A stretch of DNA of 64,000 nt from an uncultured Oscillospiraceae bacterium (GTDB lineage Bacteria; Bacillota; Clostridia; Oscillospirales; Oscillospiraceae). Under the pieces are notes generated by a model. The model saw only the letters and a program-made list of their open reading frames with translations, did no database searches and was not told the origin of the DNA. Shown one piece after another: positions 59,793-64,000 of this stretch (position 1 is its first letter; each line of letters opens with the position of its first letter). Made by a program: the position numbers and the translations under genes. The stretch spans positions 1 through 64,000 of the forward strand of contig CANQSJ010000003.1 in assembly GCA_947626495.1 (NCBI GenBank), given 5' to 3'.

Positions 59793-61244
59793 TCAGGCCC
59801 GGTGCATGGGCACGGAGTCGGCGCCCATCTTTTTCAGATTCTCCAGCACGCCCCGCTTGTCGGCCTGGCCGATCAGGGCGTCCCGGGACTTTCGGGCCTC
59901 CGCCACGGTCATGTTCTTGCTGGGGCCGCCTACGCAGCCGCCCTCGCACACCATGCCCTCCACGAAGTCCGCCGGCAGCCGGCCCGCCTTCATGAGCAGC
60001 AGCGCCTTCTTGCACTCCGCCGCGCCGTTGCAGCGCATCACCTCGGGATGGATGTCCTCGCCCATCTCCTCGAAGCACCGCACCACCGCGGCGGTGACGC
60101 CGCCGCCGTCGCCGAAGCGCTTGCCGTACACGCTGCTCTGCTGCTTGTCGATGGGCTCCGGCTCCAGCTCGATGTTTTTGCCGTACATCAGCGAGCGAAT
60201 CTCCCCGTAGGTCAGCACATAATCCGCGTTGCCCTCGATGCCGTGCATGTTGACCTCGCTCTTTTTCGCGATGCAGGGGCCCACGAACACCGTCACCGTG
60301 TAGGGGTCCAGCTGCTTGAGGTACCGGCTCACCGCGCACATGGGGGAAACGGTGGTGGACATGTTTTCCGCCAGGGCCGGGAAGTGGAGCTTTATCATAT
60401 TCACAAAGGCGGGGCAGCAGGAGGTGGTCATCTTCTTCCCCTCCTTATAGGCCTCGGCCCACTCGGCGGCCTCCGCCGCGGCGGTCATGTCGCCGCCCAG
60501 GCCCACCTCGATCATATCGGCGAAGCCCGCCTTCTTCAGGGCCGTGCGCCAGCTGGTCATGGTGATGCCCTCGCCGAACTGGCCCTCGGTGGCCGGCGCC
60601 AGCATGGCGATCACCTTCTTGCCCGCCTTGATCTCGTTGATCACCTGCACCACCGACGCCTTGGTGCCGATGGCGCCGAAGGGGCAGTTGTGGATGCAGA
60701 TGCCGCAGCGGATGCACTTGGACTCGTCGATCTTGCAGATGCCGTACTCGTCGTAGGTGATGGCGTCCGCGGGGCAGACCTTCTTGCAGGGCCGCTCCAG
60801 ATGGGCGATGGCGTTGTAGGGGCAGGCGGCGGCGCACTTGCCGCACTCCCGGCACTTGTTGGGGTCTATGTAGGAGCGGGTGGGGCCCATGGAGATGGCG
60901 CCGAACTGGCAGGAGTTCTGGCAGGCCTTGCCCACGCACTTGCGGCAGTTGTCCGTGACGATGTAGGAGGCGATGGGACACTCCTCGCAGGCGGCGTTGA
61001 TGACCTGGACCATGTTGTCGGACTCGTTGCCGGTGGGGCACAGCCCCTCGGCCAGGCGCACCCGCTGGCGGATGATCTCCCGTTCCTTATAAATGCAGCA
61101 GCGGAACTGGGCCTGGGGTCCGGGAATCAGCTCATAAGGGATCTGGTCCCGTCCCTCGTCCAGCTTGCCCTCCCAGGCCAGCTGGCACACCAGTCGCATG
61201 ACCTCGTGCTTGATCTTGGCGATGGCTTCGTCGTTGGTGACCAT
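59793..61244 (-). CDS. [FeFe] hydrogenase, group B type (monomeric, ferredoxin-domain-containing)
   Basis: 483 aa. The N-terminal 200 residues carry CEEC and CRKC pairs and two [4Fe-4S] motifs, CRECGKCAAACP and CIRCGICIHNCP. The H-cluster domain has the L1 motif TSCCPAF (about 274-280), L2 GPCIAKKSE (322-330) and L3 EGMVCEGGCVGGPSKN. The L1 Phe and the L2 and L3 variants (PCIAKK for PCTAKK) are those of group B enzymes, which are poorly studied. It would make or consume H2 with ferredoxin reduced by the 2-oxoacid oxidoreductase. AAAAAAGGAG precedes the start. Confidence 0.88.
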   Translation of the reverse strand: MVTNDEAIAKIKHEVMRLVCQLAWEGKLDEGRDQIPYELIPGPQAQFRCCIYKEREIIRQRVRLAEGLCPTGNESDNMVQVINAACEECPIASYIVTDNCRKCVGKACQNSCQFGAISMGPTRSYIDPNKCRECGKCAAACPYNAIAHLERPCKKVCPADAITYDEYGICKIDESKCIRCGICIHNCPFGAIGTKASVVQVINEIKAGKKVIAMLAPATEGQFGEGITMTSWRTALKKAGFADMIEVGLGGDMTAAAEAAEWAEAYKEGKKMTTSCCPAFVNMIKLHFPALAENMSTTVSPMCAVSRYLKQLDPYTVTVFVGPCIAKKSEVNMHGIEGNADYVLTYGEIRSLMYGKNIELEPEPIDKQQSSVYGKRFGDGGGVTAAVVRCFEEMGEDIHPEVMRCNGAAECKKALLLMKAGRLPADFVEGMVCEGGCVGGPSKNMTVAEARKSRDALIGQADKRGVLENLKKMGADSVPMHRA

Positions 61245-61285
61245 GACGGCGTTCTCCTTTTTTCCGTTTTTGGCGATACGGGCCG

Positions 61286-61314
61286 ATTATAATCCTTTCT
61301 CCGCCGATTTGCAA
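61286..61314 (-). promoter_or_regulatory. Promoter of the hydrogenase gene
   Basis: Minus strand TTGCAA (61309-61314), 17-bp spacer, TATAAT (61286-61291). Confidence 0.7.
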
Positions 61315-61390
61315 CGCCGTGCCGGGGCGGTTTCGGTATTTTCCCAAAAAACGCCGCCGGCGGGAGGCGGATTTCTGGTCCCGGGGCGCA

Positions 61391-61419
61391 TTGACAAGCC
61401 CCGGACGCCGTGCTAGAAT
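61391..61419 (+). promoter_or_regulatory. Promoter of carAB
   Basis: TTGACA (61391-61396), 17-bp spacer, TAGAAT (61414-61419), extended by TGC. Confidence 0.8.
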
Positions 61420-61652
61420 ACCGGAAAAAGGCGGCCGGGGCCGCCTCGCAGCGAGAGAAGGGATCGCCTTGAAAAGGTCTGCAGCCGTTTTGGGACCGAA
61501 GGGGATCCTTTTTTCCTTTTGCCCCGGGCGGGGCGGGCGGCGTCATTGCCGGTCCGGCCGTATTTGTTTTTATCGCTGTTTTTCCGGTCTGTGGGACGCT
61601 TTTGACGCGCCGGCACGGGCCGGATTTTCTTATGTTTGGGAGGCGTGAGTCT
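61420..61652 (+). promoter_or_regulatory. Long structured leader of carAB (possible attenuator)
   Basis: About 225 bases between promoter and carA without a supported ORF. Visible: an 18-base palindrome made of AGGCGGCC and GGCCGCCT around GG (61429-61446), a short AAGG/CCTT hairpin running into TTTTTT (near 61497-61512), and CCGGC/GCCGG followed by ATTTTC just before the ribosome site. This would suit transcription attenuation by pyrimidine or arginine signals, but I cannot identify a known binding motif such as the PyrR site. Confidence 0.4.
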
Positions 61653-62747
61653 ATGACGGCGGAGGATCGGAAGATCGTGCTGGCCGACGGCAGCGAATAT
61701 GCCGGCTTCGGCTTCGGAGACCGGGGGGACCGGGTGTGCGAGATCGTGTTCAACACGTCCATGGCGGGCTATCAGGAGATCCTGTCCGACCCGTCCTATA
61801 CCGGCCAGCTGGTGGTGATGACCTATCCCCTCATGGGCAACTACGGCATGGCCGGGGAGGATTACGAGACGAAAACGCCCACCATCGGGGGCCTGGCGGT
61901 GCGGCGGTATAACGATAAGCCCTCCAATTTCCGCTCGGAGGAGACTCTGGGCGGGGTGATGGCGCGGTACGCCATCCCCGGCATAGAGGGCATCGACACC
62001 CGAAAGCTCACCCGGAGCATCCGGGACCACGGCAGCCGCAAGGCGCTTATCACCGACGCCGACACCCCGCTGGAGAAGGCGCTGGAGATCCTGCGCGCCA
62101 CCGACGTGCCCCGTGACGTGGTGCGCCGGGTCAGCTGCAGGGCGCCCTGGGAGAGCCCCGCGGAAAACGCCCGCTATCACGTGGCTGCCATCGACTGCGG
62201 CATCAAGCTGAACATCATCCGCTCCCTGAACGCCCGGGGGTGCGACGTGACCGTACTGCCTTACGACGCCACGGCGGAGCAGGTGCTGGCGCTGGGGCCG
62301 GACGGGCTCTTCCTCTCCAACGGCCCCGGCGACCCGGAGGACGTGCCCCAGGTCATCGAGCTGGTGCGCGCGCTGGGGGGAAGGCTGCCCATCTTCGGCA
62401 TCTGCCTGGGCCACCAGGTCATCTCCCTGGCCTACGGGGCCAGGACCTATAAGCTGAAGTTCGGCCACCGGGGCGGCAACCACCCGGTGCGGGAGCTGGC
62501 CACGGGGAAGATCGAGATCACCTCCCAGAACCACAGCTACGCCGTGGATGAAAAGAGCCTGGCCGGCACGGGGCTGGAGCTGACGCATGTGAACATCCTG
62601 GACGGCACGGTGGAGGGCGTGAAGTGCGCCCGGGACCGGATCTTCTCCGTCCAGTACCACCCGGAGAGCGCGCCGGGGCCCCAGGACAGCGGCCATCTCT
62701 TCGACCGCTTTACCGCCATGATGGAGGAGGAAAAAGCCCATGCCTAA
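61653..62747 (+). CDS. carA: Carbamoyl-phosphate synthase small subunit
   Basis: 364 aa. Glutaminase subunit: N-terminal [20 protein letters not shown], then the class I amidotransferase domain with FGICLGHQV (nucleophile Cys251), [10 protein letters not shown] and the His/Glu pair in [11 protein letters not shown]. Supplies ammonia to CarB for pyrimidine and arginine synthesis. ATG 61653 lies nine bases after GGGAGG. Its last 8 bases overlap carB. Confidence 0.96.
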   Translation: MTAEDRKIVLADGSEYAGFGFGDRGDRVCEIVFNTSMAGYQEILSDPSYTGQLVVMTYPLMGNYGMAGEDYETKTPTIGGLAVRRYNDKPSNFRSEETLGGVMARYAIPGIEGIDTRKLTRSIRDHGSRKALITDADTPLEKALEILRATDVPRDVVRRVSCRAPWESPAENARYHVAAIDCGIKLNIIRSLNARGCDVTVLPYDATAEQVLALGPDGLFLSNGPGDPEDVPQVIELVRALGGRLPIFGICLGHQVISLAYGARTYKLKFGHRGGNHPVRELATGKIEITSQNHSYAVDEKSLAGTGLELTHVNILDGTVEGVKCARDRIFSVQYHPESAPGPQDSGHLFDRFTAMMEEEKAHA

Positions 62748-64000
62748 GAGAACGGACCTGCACAAGATCATGGTCATCGGCTCCGGCCCCATCGTCATCG
62801 GCCAGGCGGCGGAGTTCGACTACGCCGGCACCCAGGCGTGTCTCGCCCTGAAGGAGGAGGGGTACGAGGTGGTGCTGTGCAACTCCAACCCGGCCACCAT
62901 CATGACCGACACCTCCGTGGCGGACAAGGTGTACATGGAGCCGCTGACCCTGGAATATGTGGCGAAGATCGTCCGCTACGAGCGGCCGGACGCCATCGTG
63001 CCGGGCATCGGCGGCCAGACGGGCCTGAACCTGGCCATGCAGCTGGAGAAAAAGGGCGTGCTGAAAGAGTGCCGCACGGAGCTTCTGGGCACCAGCAGCG
63101 AGAGCATCGAGCGGGCGGAGGACCGGGAGCTTTTCAAGGAGCTGTGCCAGCAGTTGGGGGAGCCGGTGCTGCCCTCCGATGTGGCAAACAGCATCGAGCA
63201 GGGCCTCGCCATCGCGGCGGACATCGGCTACCCGGTGGTGCTGCGGCCGGCCTTCACCCTGGGCGGCACCGGCGGCGGCTTTGCCGACGACGAGGATGAG
63301 TGCCGGGAGATCCTGAAAAACGCCCTGAAGCTGTCCCCGGTGCACCAGGTGCTGGTGGAGAAGAGCATCAAGGGCTACCGGGAGATCGAGTACGAGGTCA
63401 TGCGGGACGGCAACGACACCGCCATCACCGTGTGCAACATGGAGAACATCGACCCGGTGGGCGTACACACCGGCGACAGCGTGGTGGTCTGCCCGTCCCA
63501 GACCCTGACCAACAAGGAGTACCACATGCTCCGGGACAGCGCCCTGCGCATCATCCGGGCGCTGCAGATCAAGGGCGGCTGCAACGTGCAGTTTGCCCTG
63601 GACCCGGCCAGCTTTCAGTACTACGTCATCGAGGTCAACCCCCGTGTGTCCCGCTCCTCGGCATTGGCGTCGAAGGCCAGCGGCTACCCCATCGCCAGGG
63701 TGTCGGCCAAGATCGCCGTGGGCATGGACCTGGACGAGATCATGCTGGCCAACACCCCGGCCTGCTTTGAGCCGGCGCTGGACTATGTGGTCACCAAAAT
63801 GCCCCGGTTCCCCTTCGACAAGTTCGCCGACGCCTCCAACGTCCTGTCCACCCAGATGAAGGCCACCGGCGAGGTGATGAGCGTGGGCCGGACCATGGAG
63901 GAGAGCCTCCTCAAGGCGGTGCGGTCCCTGGAGATCGGCGTCGACCACCTGTGGATGAAAAAGTTCGACGGCTGGACGGCGGACGCGCTGCTGGACTACG
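62740..64000 (+). CDS. carB: Carbamoyl-phosphate synthase large subunit (3' end cut off)
   Basis: About 420 of roughly 1070 residues, open to the window edge. The first ATP-grasp half is present: [20 protein letters not shown] at the start, [53 protein letters not shown], and the start of the oligomerisation domain near the end. Start ATG 62740 overlaps carA by 8 bases after GGAGGAAAAA. Confidence 0.96.
   Translation, partial: MPKRTDLHKIMVIGSGPIVIGQAAEFDYAGTQACLALKEEGYEVVLCNSNPATIMTDTSVADKVYMEPLTLEYVAKIVRYERPDAIVPGIGGQTGLNLAMQLEKKGVLKECRTELLGTSSESIERAEDRELFKELCQQLGEPVLPSDVANSIEQGLAIAADIGYPVVLRPAFTLGGTGGGFADDEDECREILKNALKLSPVHQVLVEKSIKGYREIEYEVMRDGNDTAITVCNMENIDPVGVHTGDSVVVCPSQTLTNKEYHMLRDSALRIIRALQIKGGCNVQFALDPASFQYYVIEVNPRVSRSSALASKASGYPIARVSAKIAVGMDLDEIMLANTPACFEPALDYVVTKMPRFPFDKFADASNVLSTQMKATGEVMSVGRTMEESLLKAVRSLEIGVDHLWMKKFDGWTADALLDY

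Overview
The window is GC-rich throughout and comes from an anaerobic, Gram-positive-type fermenter. The gene set (thiolase, two acyl-CoA:acetate-type CoA-transferases, EtfA, a ferredoxin-coupled 2-oxoacid oxidoreductase, a group B type [FeFe] hydrogenase, DegV, RelA, single-chain GlyRS, CrtO-like/MGDG-synthase/PAP2 glycolipid genes, DUF4358 and SGNH proteins) fits a high-GC butyrate- or acid-forming Clostridia member of the Oscillospiraceae type. That placement is inference from gene content; no rRNA is present.

Layout. 1-350: end of etfA. 425-4281: LtaS-like sulfatase, EamA exporter, DegV. 4404-13067: fermentation block with thiolase and CoA-transferase from divergent promoters, a short pyruvate-kinase-like gene, then a one-promoter operon of a second CoA-transferase, P-loop ATPase, ferredoxin and a three-subunit 2-oxoacid:ferredoxin oxidoreductase. 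13775-19851 (minus): recJ-relA-dtd-MBL-polyferredoxin operon. 20105-27279: SGNH and DUF4358 secreted proteins, a complete dpp/opp-type ABC importer and sfsA. 27326-33175 (minus): MFS transporter, surface CxxC-repeat protein, and an operon of 5'-nucleotidase, glyS, a small membrane protein and a decayed NAD synthetase homologue. 33296-42203: O-antigen-ligase-like protein, large surface protein, tRNA-Asp and tRNA-Thr, a three-gene glycolipid operon followed by glycerate kinase, and a MATE pump.

42337-57205 is the most distinctive region: one strong promoter with LacI/cre-type operators drives a Liv-type ABC importer followed on the same strand by an orphan KDPG-aldolase C-terminal-type domain, an IlvD/EDD dehydratase, a LacI regulator, a TIM-barrel epimerase, a zinc alcohol dehydrogenase, an SDR, a fumarate-reductase-like flavoprotein, a DUF554 membrane protein and an OYE-type reductase with a cysteine cluster. 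I read it as an uptake and catabolism cluster for an unknown polyhydroxylated or sugar-acid-like substrate. 57374-64000: HtrA protease, TetR regulator with a small membrane protein, [FeFe] hydrogenase, and carAB (carB runs off the end).

The clearest unexplained sequence structure is a dispersed double-hairpin repeat of about 115 bp with two copies: one lies in frame inside sfsA between its two catalytic strands (26841-26958), the other in the 3' flank of the hydrogenase gene (59677-59789). Many promoters are easy to read: most have an exactly 17-bp spacer, often with an extended -10 (TGn).
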